Source: an uncultured Actinomycetes bacterium
GTDB lineage: Bacteria; Actinomycetota; Actinomycetes; Nanopelagicales; Nanopelagicaceae
DNA: 64,000 nucleotides
NCBI GenBank assembly: GCA_937876245.1
Contig: CALEGP010000034.1
Location: 18,495-82,494 of the forward strand
Direction of reading: 5' to 3'
Each line of letters starts with the position of its first letter. The stretch's first letter is position 1. The notes beneath the pieces are model-generated. The model did not search any database, was not told the origin of the DNA, and worked only from the letters and a program-made list of their open reading frames with translations. Shown one piece after another: positions 1-7,983 of the stretch. Position numbers and translations under genes: made by a program.

Positions 1-368
1 TCAAATTGTGAATATTCTATATACCCGATTTTCTTCGCGGGGAGCATGCCCAGATCTTTTGCCACTCTTGCTAAATACGCAGGTGAATTCAATTGATCGA
101 CCTGATTTAAAATGGAATCTTTTTCGTCAAGCGCAATATTTCGCTCCGACTTTAGGCGCTGAAGAGTAAATGCATCCTGGGTCATAAGAATGTTAATTCC
201 GGCAATAACGAGGAGATTAAGAGTGACAACACTCGCCAATAAGAAGACGAATTTACGAGTATCTAACTTCTGGGATGTCGCATTGGCCTGAACTTCCGCA
301 GTGCTTTCAATGACTTGTTTTAGAGCAGGTCTTCTCCTGGCTGTTGGCGGATTTGCGAGTATGGCCAT
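1..368 (-). CDS. ftsL: FtsL-like cell division protein, 3' end off window
   Basis: Small bitopic division protein, expected to act at the septum with FtsB/DivIC and FtsQ. The visible 122 codons encode a basic N-terminal tail, one hydrophobic segment at about residues 40-62, and the start of a polar helical region (LQRLKSERNIALDEKD) that could form a coiled coil. Its ATG shares one base with the rsmH stop (TAATG), so the two are translationally coupled. Position is the main evidence: mraZ-rsmH-ftsL is the standard start of the dcw cluster. FtsL sequences are poorly conserved, so the name rests on gene order and topology. The frame is still open at base 1. Confidence 0.7.
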   Translation of the reverse strand, partial: MAILANPPTARRRPALKQVIESTAEVQANATSQKLDTRKFVFLLASVVTLNLLVIAGINILMTQDAFTLQRLKSERNIALDEKDSILNQVDQLNSPAYLARVAKDLGMLPAKKIGYIEYSQF

Positions 369-1321
369 TAGGCAGCCACTCTCTCTAGCGCTCGAAGGCG
401 CATCGATTGCGCCCGAGGGTTGCTTTCAATTTCTTCCTTAGTTGCGCTCTCGCTACCGTTTATAACCAACTTGTAACTTGCGGCGGAATTAGGCAAATCA
501 AATGGCAGGCCAATCGGTGATTTGGACGCAATTACCTGGGTGAAGGCTTTCTTCACGATTTTGTCTTCCAACGATTGATACGCCATTACGACAAGTCGAC
601 CACCAATACGAATCGAGCTAATTGCCTGTGGTATCGCACGCGTGAGTACGTCCAACTCCTGATTGACTTCAATCCGCAGTGCTTGAAAAGTTCGCTTGGC
701 TGGATTACCACCAGTACGTCTTGCTGGGGCAGGGATGCTCGCTTTCACAATGTCGGCTAAATCTTTAGTTGTTCTAAGCTTCCCAGCCTCCCGGGCTTTC
801 ACAATATTATCTGCAATTTTCGTTGCAAATTTCTCTTCACCATAATTGCGAATTACTCGAACTAACTCAGCATACGAATAGGTATTTAGAATATCGAGTG
901 CGCTTAGGCCAGAACTTTGATCCATTCTCATATCTAGCGGCGCTTCTTGAGAGTATGCAAAGCCACGTTCAGCCTGATCTAATTGCATCGATGAGACACC
1001 TAAGTCAAACAAAATTCCATCAACTTTCGTAATCCCGCGTTTTGCCAATACGACACTTAACTCGTCATACACTGCATGTACGATTACAACTCGATCAATT
1101 ACTTCGGAGAGATTCGAAGTTGCAATTTCAATCGCTTTTAGATCTCGATCCAAGCCAATAATTTTTAGTTTCGGAAACTTAAGTAATAAAGCCTTTGTAT
1201 GCCCACCAAGACCAAGAGTTGCATCGACAACTACCGGATTAGTGCTCGATTCGATGGCAGGAGATAGCAATGCAATACAACGTTCGAGTGAAACTGGTAT
1301 ATGTAACTTTTCTTGCATCAT
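368..1321 (-). CDS. rsmH: 16S rRNA (cytosine(1402)-N(4))-methyltransferase RsmH
   Basis: SAM-dependent methyltransferase that N4-methylates C1402 in the decoding centre of 16S rRNA. The 317-residue length is normal for the family. The N-terminus has the typical HIPVSLERC start, the SAM-binding motif DATLGLGGHT lies at about residues 33-42, and the conserved segments DLGVSSMQLD, GFAYSQEAPLDMRMD and GGRLVVMAYQSLEDKIVK follow. It is the second gene of the dcw cluster, preceded by mraZ and a 168-base spacer with a long hairpin, and its stop overlaps the ftsL start. Two adjacent ATG codons are possible starts. Confidence 0.97.
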   Translation of the reverse strand: MMQEKLHIPVSLERCIALLSPAIESSTNPVVVDATLGLGGHTKALLLKFPKLKIIGLDRDLKAIEIATSNLSEVIDRVVIVHAVYDELSVVLAKRGITKVDGILFDLGVSSMQLDQAERGFAYSQEAPLDMRMDQSSGLSALDILNTYSYAELVRVIRNYGEEKFATKIADNIVKAREAGKLRTTKDLADIVKASIPAPARRTGGNPAKRTFQALRIEVNQELDVLTRAIPQAISSIRIGGRLVVMAYQSLEDKIVKKAFTQVIASKSPIGLPFDLPNSAASYKLVINGSESATKEEIESNPRAQSMRLRALERVAA

Positions 1322-1365
1322 CTCCCCGTCTCATAAATCGCACGCCGTAGTCCTAAAGCTCTATT

Positions 1366-1470
1366 CTTATTTCTCATTTCTGGTCATCGCCGGCCGACGG
1401 ATCTGGGGGCAACGGCGCCGGGGAAGTGGCGTCGTTCTGAGGTCGACGATGGCCACAAATGAGAAATACT
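1366..1470 (-). ncRNA. Structured leader RNA upstream of rsmH, probable mraW RNA motif
   Basis: The spacer between mraZ and rsmH holds a long imperfect hairpin. Bases 1368-1379 (TATTTCTCATTT) are perfectly complementary to 1457-1468, and pairing continues inward past a mismatch (TGG with CCA at 1381-1383/1453-1455). Inside it is a second 9-bp stem, 1411-1419 with 1429-1436 and its neighbour, with one G-T pair. A cis-regulatory RNA called the mraW motif is known from actinobacterial mraW (rsmH) leaders, and the place matches. The assignment to that motif is inference from position and was not checked with a covariance model. Confidence 0.6.
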
Positions 1471-1489
1471 GATCTCTTTTTTTGAGCTC

Positions 1490-1921
1490 TTAAAAGAGTC
1501 CGGGCAACACCTCCGAGGAAACATCGGAGAATGTTTTCTCTCGATCAGCCAAATAGCTTTCCCATGCGGCGCTATCCCAGATTTCTAGACGGGTGTTTGC
1601 GCCAATAACTACACACTCTTTTTCCAGGCCGGCATAAGTGCGAAGTCCGCTAGGAATTGTTACGCGACCTTGCTTATCTGGAACTTCATCGTGTGCGCCG
1701 GCAAACATCACGCGCATGTAGTCGCGTGCTGCTTTTTCGGTCACGGGCGCCTGGCGCAGACGATCAGTTATCGAAGAGAATTCACTGCTTGGGAAAACAT
1801 ATAAACAACGTTCTTGGCCTTTGGTAATTACCAAGCCGTTTGCCAATTCATCGCGAAATCGGGCTGGCAAGATAATGCGCCCTTTTTCATCTAGCTTGGG
1901 TTCATGGGTGCCGAGAAACAT
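1490..1921 (-). CDS. mraZ: Transcriptional regulator MraZ
   Basis: DNA-binding AbrB-like regulator that controls its own dcw operon. The 143 residues contain two copies of the fold, each with its DxxGR signature: DEKGR at 11-15 and DKQGR at 81-85. The N-terminus [15 protein letters not shown] is typical. A strong ribosome-binding site (GGAGGT) sits about 8 bases before the ATG. Five regularly spaced MraZ-type boxes lie just upstream, which fits autoregulation. Confidence 0.97.
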   Translation of the reverse strand: MFLGTHEPKLDEKGRIILPARFRDELANGLVITKGQERCLYVFPSSEFSSITDRLRQAPVTEKAARDYMRVMFAGAHDEVPDKQGRVTIPSGLRTYAGLEKECVVIGANTRLEIWDSAAWESYLADREKTFSDVSSEVLPGLF

Positions 1922-1976
1922 CTGGCCCCACCTCCCCTAAACTTCACGCTCAAATCCCCCCGGATTTGATGGCAAT

Positions 1977-2021
1977 CACCACTTTACTCCATTTCTACCC
2001 ACTTTGCACCATTATTACCCA
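1977..2021 (-). promoter_or_regulatory. MraZ operator: five TGG-N2 repeats at 10-bp spacing
   Basis: Read on the minus strand there are five pentamers, TGGGT, TGGTG, TGGGT, TGGAG and TGGTG, each separated by exactly five bases (plus-strand positions 2017-2021, 2007-2011, 1997-2001, 1987-1991, 1977-1981). MraZ is known to bind direct TGGGN repeats with 5-nt spacers ahead of mraZ. The array starts 56 bases before the mraZ ATG. I did not find convincing -35 and -10 elements next to it. Confidence 0.8.
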
Positions 2022-2080
2022 ATTATTTCCCCTTTGCGCCCCAAAAGGCTTCGCCTCTCACCACCACTGGTTTTGGGCAT

Positions 2081-2104
2081 AAAAAAACCACCCCGAAGGG
2101 TGGT
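2081..2104 (-). terminator. Rho-independent terminator of the DUF3040 gene
   Basis: A perfect 7-bp stem, ACCACCC (2087-2093) with GGGTGGT (2098-2104), closes a 4-base loop CGAA. On the minus strand it is followed by seven T (2081-2087 as A on the plus strand). It lies 17 bases after the DUF3040 stop and insulates the mraZ promoter from upstream transcription. Confidence 0.9.
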
Positions 2105-2121
2105 GCTTAAAGAGTCAACGA

Positions 2122-2475
2122 TTAATTCTCGAAATTACGCCGCTCCCAGCGGTCTTCTAACCGTGATGACCATTTTGGGCGTGAGCCACCTGGGCCTTTG
2201 AGATCAGACTTACCTAAACTTAAATTTGAGACTAGAACAACTAGACCAACCAAGGAGATAACAAAACCAATCATTCCAATGGCAATTATTTGTGCAATGA
2301 GACCTGCAAGAAGCACGGTCATTCCACCCAAAATCGCAAAAAATCCGATTAGCGCTCTGCCTACCTTTGGCGACCGCACTCTCCCATTTAGCGTTGATAC
2401 CAGGCGTGGATCTTCAGCTACAAGGGCAGCTTCCATCTCGGCAAGTAAACGCTTCTCATGATCTGATAGTGGCAC
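2122..2475 (-). CDS. DUF3040 membrane protein
   Basis: Small actinobacterial membrane protein of unknown function. The 117 residues start with the family hallmark MPLSDHEKRLLAEMEAAL, followed by two closely spaced hydrophobic segments at about 41-60 and 64-83 and a charged C-terminus rich in Trp and Arg. DUF3040 genes commonly lie near mraZ in Actinobacteria, and here mraZ is the next gene downstream. It is 79 bases downstream of dinB and ends at a strong terminator. No enzymatic motif is visible. Confidence 0.9.
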   Translation of the reverse strand: MPLSDHEKRLLAEMEAALVAEDPRLVSTLNGRVRSPKVGRALIGFFAILGGMTVLLAGLIAQIIAIGMIGFVISLVGLVVLVSNLSLGKSDLKGPGGSRPKWSSRLEDRWERRNFEN

Positions 2476-2554
2476 GAAGCCAACAATACGCCAGGTCGCC
2501 TACCAAAGAAAGTCGAATCGAAAAATACCAGGGTTTTCCCACTCTTTTTTACGC

Positions 2555-3718
2555 TTATTCCTCTATCAAGCGGGCTGGTCGCACGCTTCCCTGGCCAAAT
2601 CTCGCTGAAGCCCTGTCAATTGCCGCTGTTGCCTGGCGCCAGCCCTTCTCTCTCTCCCCCAAAATCAATTGCTCACTGCCATCTACGCCATCCTCAAAAC
2701 CATCAAGGCTTATCCCAACAAGGCGAAGTCTGGCTCGATCTAATTTTAGGGAGAGAAAAAGCGCCTTCACTACATCGAAAACTTCATGTGCCGCGCTAAT
2801 TGGAAGTGGCAAAGTTTTAGAACGCGAAATCGTTTTGAAATCAGCAAAGCGAACTTTTATGGAAATTGTTCGAGCGCTTAAATCACGTTCACGCAATCTA
2901 TGAGTTGCTTTCTCAGTAAGGCGCAAGAATTCTCGCAAAATTATTTCTTGGTCTTCAATATCGGTTTCAAAAGTTTGTGCAGCGCTAATGGACTTATCAA
3001 CTTCATTTGGAATTACCTCACGGTAATCTCGACCCCAAGCTAGTTCATATAATGAAGCACCAGAAGCCTCACCGAGTATGCGGATTAAAGTTTGACGTGG
3101 AGTATTGGCAATATCAAAAATAGTTCGAAGTCCAAGCTTTTGCAATTCTTCATTTGTCTTTGGACCCACTCCCCAAATTGCACTTACTGGAAGTGGATGC
3201 AAAAATTCGATAACACGATCAGGCGCGATTTCCAATATCCCATTGGGCTTGCAACGTCCAGATGCAAGCTTGGCTATGAATTTAGTTGTGGCAATTCCAA
3301 CTGAACAGGTGATGCCTTCGCTTGCCTCTATCTTTTTACGAATGTGTATTGCAATTTCCCTGCCGCTGCCTAGCAAACGCCTTGCCCCAGTTACATCTAA
3401 GAATGCTTCATCTAACGAAAGTGGCTCGACCAGCGGGGTCACTGATCTGAAGATTTCCATTATGTGGCTAGAGACTTCGGAATAGCGTGCCATATTTGGT
3501 GGAACAAATATTGCATGTGGTGCTAGGCGCTTAGCTCTTCCAATTGGCATCGCAGCATGAATTCCAAATTTACGTGCCTCATAATTTGCGGCAGACACTA
3601 CGCTTCTAATCCCATTCCCGACTACTACCGCTTTGCCTTTCAGCGCTGGGTTATCGCGCTCCTCAACAGATGCGAAAAATGCATCCATATCAACATGAAG
3701 AATCGTTAATTCACTCAT
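2555..3718 (-). CDS. dinB: DNA polymerase IV (Y-family, DinB)
   Basis: Error-prone translesion polymerase. The 387 residues carry the intact catalytic acidic set: D10 in HVDMDAFFASVE and D103-E104 in LSLDEAFLDVT. Helix-hairpin-helix and little-finger regions follow, with a probable beta-clamp-binding motif QLILG at about 350-354. This is an active-type Pol IV, not the catalytically degenerate ImuB often paired with DnaE2. Its ATG overlaps the dnaE2 stop by four bases (ATGA), so it is the last gene of the LexA-controlled operon that begins at the DUF6504 gene. Confidence 0.95.
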   Translation of the reverse strand: MSELTILHVDMDAFFASVEERDNPALKGKAVVVGNGIRSVVSAANYEARKFGIHAAMPIGRAKRLAPHAIFVPPNMARYSEVSSHIMEIFRSVTPLVEPLSLDEAFLDVTGARRLLGSGREIAIHIRKKIEASEGITCSVGIATTKFIAKLASGRCKPNGILEIAPDRVIEFLHPLPVSAIWGVGPKTNEELQKLGLRTIFDIANTPRQTLIRILGEASGASLYELAWGRDYREVIPNEVDKSISAAQTFETDIEDQEIILREFLRLTEKATHRLRERDLSARTISIKVRFADFKTISRSKTLPLPISAAHEVFDVVKALFLSLKLDRARLRLVGISLDGFEDGVDGSEQLILGEREKGWRQATAAIDRASARFGQGSVRPARLIEE

Positions 3719-6700
3719 GCCTCGTTAGCTCCATAAACTGTGAGATTACGCCACTTCTCATAGGAAATAGCTAACTCCCACGCACCAACTCCAAGAAGTG
3801 AAATCCCGCGCGGTCCAGTCCTGCGAATTTCACCTCGGACTAGGAATAGCCACGAATTACGAAGAGTGGCTGCGAAATCGGCCTGCTTGTCTTCAAAAAA
3901 AGTAATGTCATTACAGCCAAAGCCATCATCAATTGTTAAAAACATTACCCGCTTTCCGGATCTAACTGGTGGAGTTTGCAACGCCACTTTCACCCCCGCG
4001 ACTAGAACCGAAGTACCAGATCGATATTTGATTAAATCTGATGAACGAACTGCTCCAATCTTGTTTAAGAAATCTCCATAAAATTCCATCATGTGGTTGG
4101 AGATATCCATGCCTAAGATATCAATCTCATTTTTTACCTGTTCACTCGCCGTCATGTTCGGCAGACCACTAGCTTCTAATTTAGGTGGCTGCAGCTCGAA
4201 AGTCATCTGACTCTGATTGATTGAACTTTTTGACCCTGCCAAACGATAAAGATCTCGAAGATGTAAAAGTAAATCGCGTCTGTTTATTTTGGAAGTTGCC
4301 AGTTTATGCAGGTCATCAAAAGCGCCTACCATCAAGAGTGACTCGGTCGTCGGACAGCTTGCTCCTGATCTGTAGACAAAATCTGCTAAATCCAGATATG
4401 GCCTTCCAGAAATAATTGTGCCAATTTCTTTTGAATCGATGCCGTCAATCTCGGAAAGTGCTGTTCGAATTGCAAATCCCCTGGCGTCCGGTAGTTGCAG
4501 TGATTTACCCGAACTTGCGACATCCGGTGCTGTGTATGGAACTCTTCCGATCTCTGTTGTCTTTTCAACTCGAAATGTTGCATCAGATAAATTGATATCA
4601 ATTGGTGCAATCTTTATTCCCCACTGTCTTGCTTCATCAAGAATCACGCGTTTTGGATACATGCCCGGTTCGTGGGTTAATACGCCAGCAAGAAATGCCG
4701 CAGTGTGATGAGTTTTAAGCCAAGACGATTGGTAAGTTGGAAGTGCAAAAGCGGCGGCATGAGCTTTGCAAAAACCAAATGAAGCGAAGGCTCGCAAAAT
4801 TTTCCAAACTTCTGTGACAATAACATCGGTATAGCCACAAGCTAGTGCGGCTGGATAAAACCAATCATAAATACTTTGCTGTCCAGCAATATCTCCTAGT
4901 AGGCGGCGTTTTTCATCAGCTTCGGCGAGAGTCACGCCAGTCATGGTCGAAATAATTCGAATTACTTGCTCGTGGAATACCACAACGCCCTCGGTCTCAT
5001 TAAGAATATATTCTAAATTTTCATGAATTTTTGGTCGAGGTCGAAGTCCATGCCTAGTTGCAAGAAATGGCGTGATCATGTCGCTCTTCACCGGACCTGG
5101 GCGAAAGAGTGAGATATCAATAATTAAATCGGCAAAAGTGTCCGGTGCAAATTTTCCCACCAGCTCGCGCTGTCCTGGACTTTCAATTTGAAATATACCT
5201 AAGGTCCGAGTTGATTTAATCAAATCGAATGTCTTCTTGTCATCAAGTGCGATGGCATCAATATCTAGAGGCGCACCTTCAAGGCGTTCAATCTCAGAGA
5301 GGGTGTAGGAAATAGCTGATTGCATCCGCACCCCAAGAACATCTAGCTTCAGTAATCCAATTGCTTCAACATCATCCTTATCAAATTGCAACATCGAATA
5401 GCCACTTGCGTTGATTTGCTGGGGCGCATAATCGCGCAATCCTTGGTCAGCAAGAACAATTGCACATGGGTGCATCGACAAGTGTCTGGGTAGCGAATCT
5501 AGCCGTCCGGCAAGTTCGATTGCTATTTTTAAAATAGGGGTATTTAAATTAAGGCTCCTTAGCTCGGGAAGGTTAGCTAACGCTTTCGAAATATTGCTAG
5601 AGCGAATATGTGGCATTGATTTGGCAATTAAATCGATCTCCATCGGTGATATTCCAAGTGCGGCGCCAACATCACGAATCGCATGGCGCGATCTATAGGT
5701 TTCAACCATAGATACCGTCGCGCAACTCTGCCCATACTTTTCAAAGATTGCGTCATAAATTTCTAGCCTCCTTGCAGATTCCACATCAATATCGATATCT
5801 GGTAGCTCGCCACGAAGTGGTGAGCAGAAGCGCTCCATTAATAATCCATGGGTTATTGGCTCGACACCAGAAATCCCAAGCACGTGACAAATTAGCGAGC
5901 CCGCCCCACTTCCCCGTGCCGCAACTCGAATTCCCTTCGCTCTAGATAAGTCGGTGATATCTGCGACTGTTAAAAAATAAGATTCATACCCAAGAGTGCG
6001 AATTGCACTTAGCTCTTCTTCTAGCCTGCTCGCTGCAATAACTGATTTAGCGCCAACATATTTACGTGATAAACCGGCTTCGCATCTTGAACGTAGTTGT
6101 GCCGCAAGCTCGCTCTGGCTCTTAGCTCCAAGTGATTGCGCATCTGGCAGATGAATCCCACCGATACCAACATCTTTACGGGGCGAGAGAATCGTTCGCT
6201 GGGCCCAATCGGCAGTTATGTTTAATAATGATTTTCCATCTCGTTCACCAGCAAGTCGAGAAATTTCATCTGATAGATATGACATCTCAGAGCTAGCTTT
6301 AAAGTAAGCCTCGCTATTTTGGCGATTGACGCTTTTAGAACTTAGTGGGACTAATTTTCGCGCCGCATCTAGAACATCAGCAACTGGACCATCGCTACGG
6401 TCCAACATCCGCACGGCATTTGTTAAAACTGCGGGCAATTGATGGTCGCGAGCAAAGCCCAGCATGCGTGCGGCATGTGAAGTTGAGAACGGTCCATCAC
6501 CACGAGTTAAATGTGAAACACACTCCAGAGCTTGGTCGGCAAAGAGATCACGAGTTGCGTTAAATATCGATAGCGCCTCAAGATTTTTGCGAGAAGCAAT
6601 CGCAGCTGCTAGTTGGGATTCGGGGCCGTGCAAGATAAGTATGTTCTTGGAATAGTTGCTAAAACGTTCGAGTAGGCCATATGTAAGCAAGCCATCACTA

Positions 6701-6999
6701 CTGTTTGAATTGATTTCAGTTACCAAATGATATAGCGAGGCCAGCTGTCCACCTTGGGCAAGAAGTGTTATGCGATATTTCTTCTGCACAAAACTTAAGT
6801 TGATTCCAAGAATTGGGGCAATGCCATTTACCTCACAGCTCTTAGCGAAGCGAATTGCGCCAGCCATATTATCGATATCAGTAAGTGCGAGCGCCGGCAT
6901 CTCGAACTTAGCTGCTCGTTCTACTAGTTGCCTAGCGTGCGCGGTTCCATATTTAAATGAATAGCCACTAGCTACTCGAAGATGGGTGAAAGTTTTCAT
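3715..6999 (-). CDS. dnaE2: Error-prone DNA polymerase III alpha subunit DnaE2 (ImuC)
   Basis: C-family polymerase used for SOS mutagenesis and lesion bypass. The length (1,094 residues) fits DnaE2, which is shorter than replicative DnaE. The polymerase aspartates are present: D401 and D403 in PDIDIDV, and D553 in LLKLDVLG. The N-terminal PHP domain looks inactive: the usual metal-binding HxH is RVA (R8, A10) and the TDHD motif is TDID (I42). A C-terminal OB-type region follows. The gene starts 18 bases after the DUF6504 stop and overlaps dinB by four bases. Its place in a LexA-box operon supports DnaE2 over housekeeping DnaE. Confidence 0.92.
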   Translation of the reverse strand: MKTFTHLRVASGYSFKYGTAHARQLVERAAKFEMPALALTDIDNMAGAIRFAKSCEVNGIAPILGINLSFVQKKYRITLLAQGGQLASLYHLVTEINSNSSDGLLTYGLLERFSNYSKNILILHGPESQLAAAIASRKNLEALSIFNATRDLFADQALECVSHLTRGDGPFSTSHAARMLGFARDHQLPAVLTNAVRMLDRSDGPVADVLDAARKLVPLSSKSVNRQNSEAYFKASSEMSYLSDEISRLAGERDGKSLLNITADWAQRTILSPRKDVGIGGIHLPDAQSLGAKSQSELAAQLRSRCEAGLSRKYVGAKSVIAASRLEEELSAIRTLGYESYFLTVADITDLSRAKGIRVAARGSGAGSLICHVLGISGVEPITHGLLMERFCSPLRGELPDIDIDVESARRLEIYDAIFEKYGQSCATVSMVETYRSRHAIRDVGAALGISPMEIDLIAKSMPHIRSSNISKALANLPELRSLNLNTPILKIAIELAGRLDSLPRHLSMHPCAIVLADQGLRDYAPQQINASGYSMLQFDKDDVEAIGLLKLDVLGVRMQSAISYTLSEIERLEGAPLDIDAIALDDKKTFDLIKSTRTLGIFQIESPGQRELVGKFAPDTFADLIIDISLFRPGPVKSDMITPFLATRHGLRPRPKIHENLEYILNETEGVVVFHEQVIRIISTMTGVTLAEADEKRRLLGDIAGQQSIYDWFYPAALACGYTDVIVTEVWKILRAFASFGFCKAHAAAFALPTYQSSWLKTHHTAAFLAGVLTHEPGMYPKRVILDEARQWGIKIAPIDINLSDATFRVEKTTEIGRVPYTAPDVASSGKSLQLPDARGFAIRTALSEIDGIDSKEIGTIISGRPYLDLADFVYRSGASCPTTESLLMVGAFDDLHKLATSKINRRDLLLHLRDLYRLAGSKSSINQSQMTFELQPPKLEASGLPNMTASEQVKNEIDILGMDISNHMMEFYGDFLNKIGAVRSSDLIKYRSGTSVLVAGVKVALQTPPVRSGKRVMFLTIDDGFGCNDITFFEDKQADFAATLRNSWLFLVRGEIRRTGPRGISLLGVGAWELAISYEKWRNLTVYGANEA

Positions 7000-7017
7000 T
7001 CTATTTAAGTCAGTTAA

Positions 7018-7350
7018 CTAAAGCGGTCTAGATGTTGGCCGAATCTGCCAACTCTTAGTTATTTCATCTAATTCAATTTCAAAAGTTCCTAGTGCGCCTT
7101 CTGGAGCTGCTTCCACTCGCCAAATCGCCCGAGCGCCATCATTGAAATGGTCGAGAATGTTCTCCTCTGCAAGATGGTTCTTTCCATCACTTATGCGATT
7201 CCACCAACCACCAGATTCTTGCCATCTTGAAACGATCGCATGGATATGGAACTTGCGACCCTTGTAGATGAACTCAATTGGTTCGCCTTCAGGCGCCAGT
7301 ACATGCGCTCCCGTGGACCCTGAACTGAGTGATATCGATTCTTCGAACAT
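7018..7350 (-). CDS. DUF6504 family protein, first gene of the SOS operon
   Basis: 110-residue protein resembling the DUF6504 domain found beside or fused to Y-family polymerases in Actinobacteria. The pattern runs from an early MFEES through GEPIEFIYKGRKFHIHAI, RWQESGGWW and IWRVEAA to FEIELDEITKSWQIRP. A longer reading from a GTG at 7404 is possible, but MFEES matches the family start and puts the ATG (7350-7348) inside the LexA box, two or so bases after the predicted transcription start. The biochemical role is unknown; its operon with dnaE2 and dinB suggests an accessory role in lesion bypass. Confidence 0.75.
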   Translation of the reverse strand: MFEESISLSSGSTGAHVLAPEGEPIEFIYKGRKFHIHAIVSRWQESGGWWNRISDGKNHLAEENILDHFNDGARAIWRVEAAPEGALGTFEIELDEITKSWQIRPTSRPL

Positions 7351-7358
7351 ATGTTCGA
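7343..7358. promoter_or_regulatory. LexA binding site (SOS box)
   Basis: The 16-bp perfect palindrome TCGAACATATGTTCGA matches the actinobacterial LexA consensus TCGAAC-N4-GTTCGA exactly. It covers the predicted transcription start and the ATG of the DUF6504-dnaE2-dinB operon, where bound LexA would block initiation. Confidence 0.93.
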
Positions 7359-7387
7359 AAGATAACTCCTGGCGCTGACAGGTGCAA
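7359..7387 (-). promoter_or_regulatory. Predicted promoter of the SOS operon
   Basis: On the minus strand, TTGCAC (7387-7382) and TATCTT (7364-7359) are separated by 17 bases. The start would fall near 7352, about two bases before the ATG at 7350, giving an essentially leaderless mRNA and placing the LexA box over +1. The -10 is reasonable and the -35 is weak. Confidence 0.5.
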
Positions 7388-7416
7388 GTAGCAATCCTCG
7401 ACACGCCCTACTTTGA

Positions 7417-7445
7417 TTGAAAGTTCAACTAAAATGCCATATCTT
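7417..7445 (+). promoter_or_regulatory. Predicted promoter of the doxX gene
   Basis: TTGAAA at 7417-7422 and TATCTT at 7440-7445 with a 17-bp spacer, 38 bases before the DoxX start codon. A Shine-Dalgarno-like AGGGA lies just before the ATG. The short inverted repeat TTGAA-AG-TTCAA overlaps the -35. Confidence 0.5.
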
Positions 7446-7483
7446 TTGCCTACACAATACCCAAACTACAAAAAAGGGAATCA

Positions 7484-7912
7484 ATGAACGCAACAGTCCT
7501 AATCGGCCGAATCCTATTTGGCGGCTTCTTCCTAATGTCAGGTATCACCCACTTCGCAAAGCTTGAGGCAATGACAGGTTATGCAAAATACAAAAAGCTT
7601 CCCGCAGCAAAGCTAGGTGTTCTTCTCTCAGGCCTAGTGCTCGTAATCAGCGGTCTCTACATCATTCTTGGCTACTACGCAGATCTAGGCGCTCTCCTTC
7701 TTGCCATCTTTCTAGTTCTTACTGCAGTTATCTTTCACAATTTCTGGGCTGAAACAGATGCAACAGCTAAGCAAACAGAGATGACGGCTTTCATGAAGGA
7801 CATCGCTCTTGCTGGTGGCGCACTTATTGTTTTCGCAATAGTTGCAAAGCAAGGTGGCGAAATTGATTTTGGCTGGGTTATTTCAAAAGCTCACATAGCT
7901 CTCTGGAAGTAA
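7484..7912 (+). CDS. DoxX family membrane protein
   Basis: 142-residue integral membrane protein with four hydrophobic segments (about 5-20, 43-64, 69-86 and 108-125) and the DoxX-type opening GRILFGGFFLMSGITHF. DoxX proteins have been linked to membrane redox balance and oxidative stress, but the reaction is not established. It has its own predicted promoter and terminator, so it is probably a single-gene unit. The codon choice (many GCA and CTT codons, few rare ones) looks more regular than in its neighbours, which could reflect strong expression; that is an impression only. Confidence 0.85.
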   Translation: MNATVLIGRILFGGFFLMSGITHFAKLEAMTGYAKYKKLPAAKLGVLLSGLVLVISGLYIILGYYADLGALLLAIFLVLTAVIFHNFWAETDATAKQTEMTAFMKDIALAGGALIVFAIVAKQGGEIDFGWVISKAHIALWK

Positions 7913-7930
7913 TCATAAATAAATAAATTA

Positions 7931-7963
7931 ACTGCCCTCGATATATCTGTCGGGGGCAGTTTT
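7931..7963 (+). terminator. Rho-independent terminator after doxX
   Basis: A 10-bp stem, ACTGCCCTCG (7931-7940) with CGGGGGCAGT (7951-7960), including one G-T pair, is followed by a short T run. It lies 19 bases after the DoxX stop. Confidence 0.85.
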
Positions 7964-7983
7964 CATTCTCCTTTAATGGCAAT

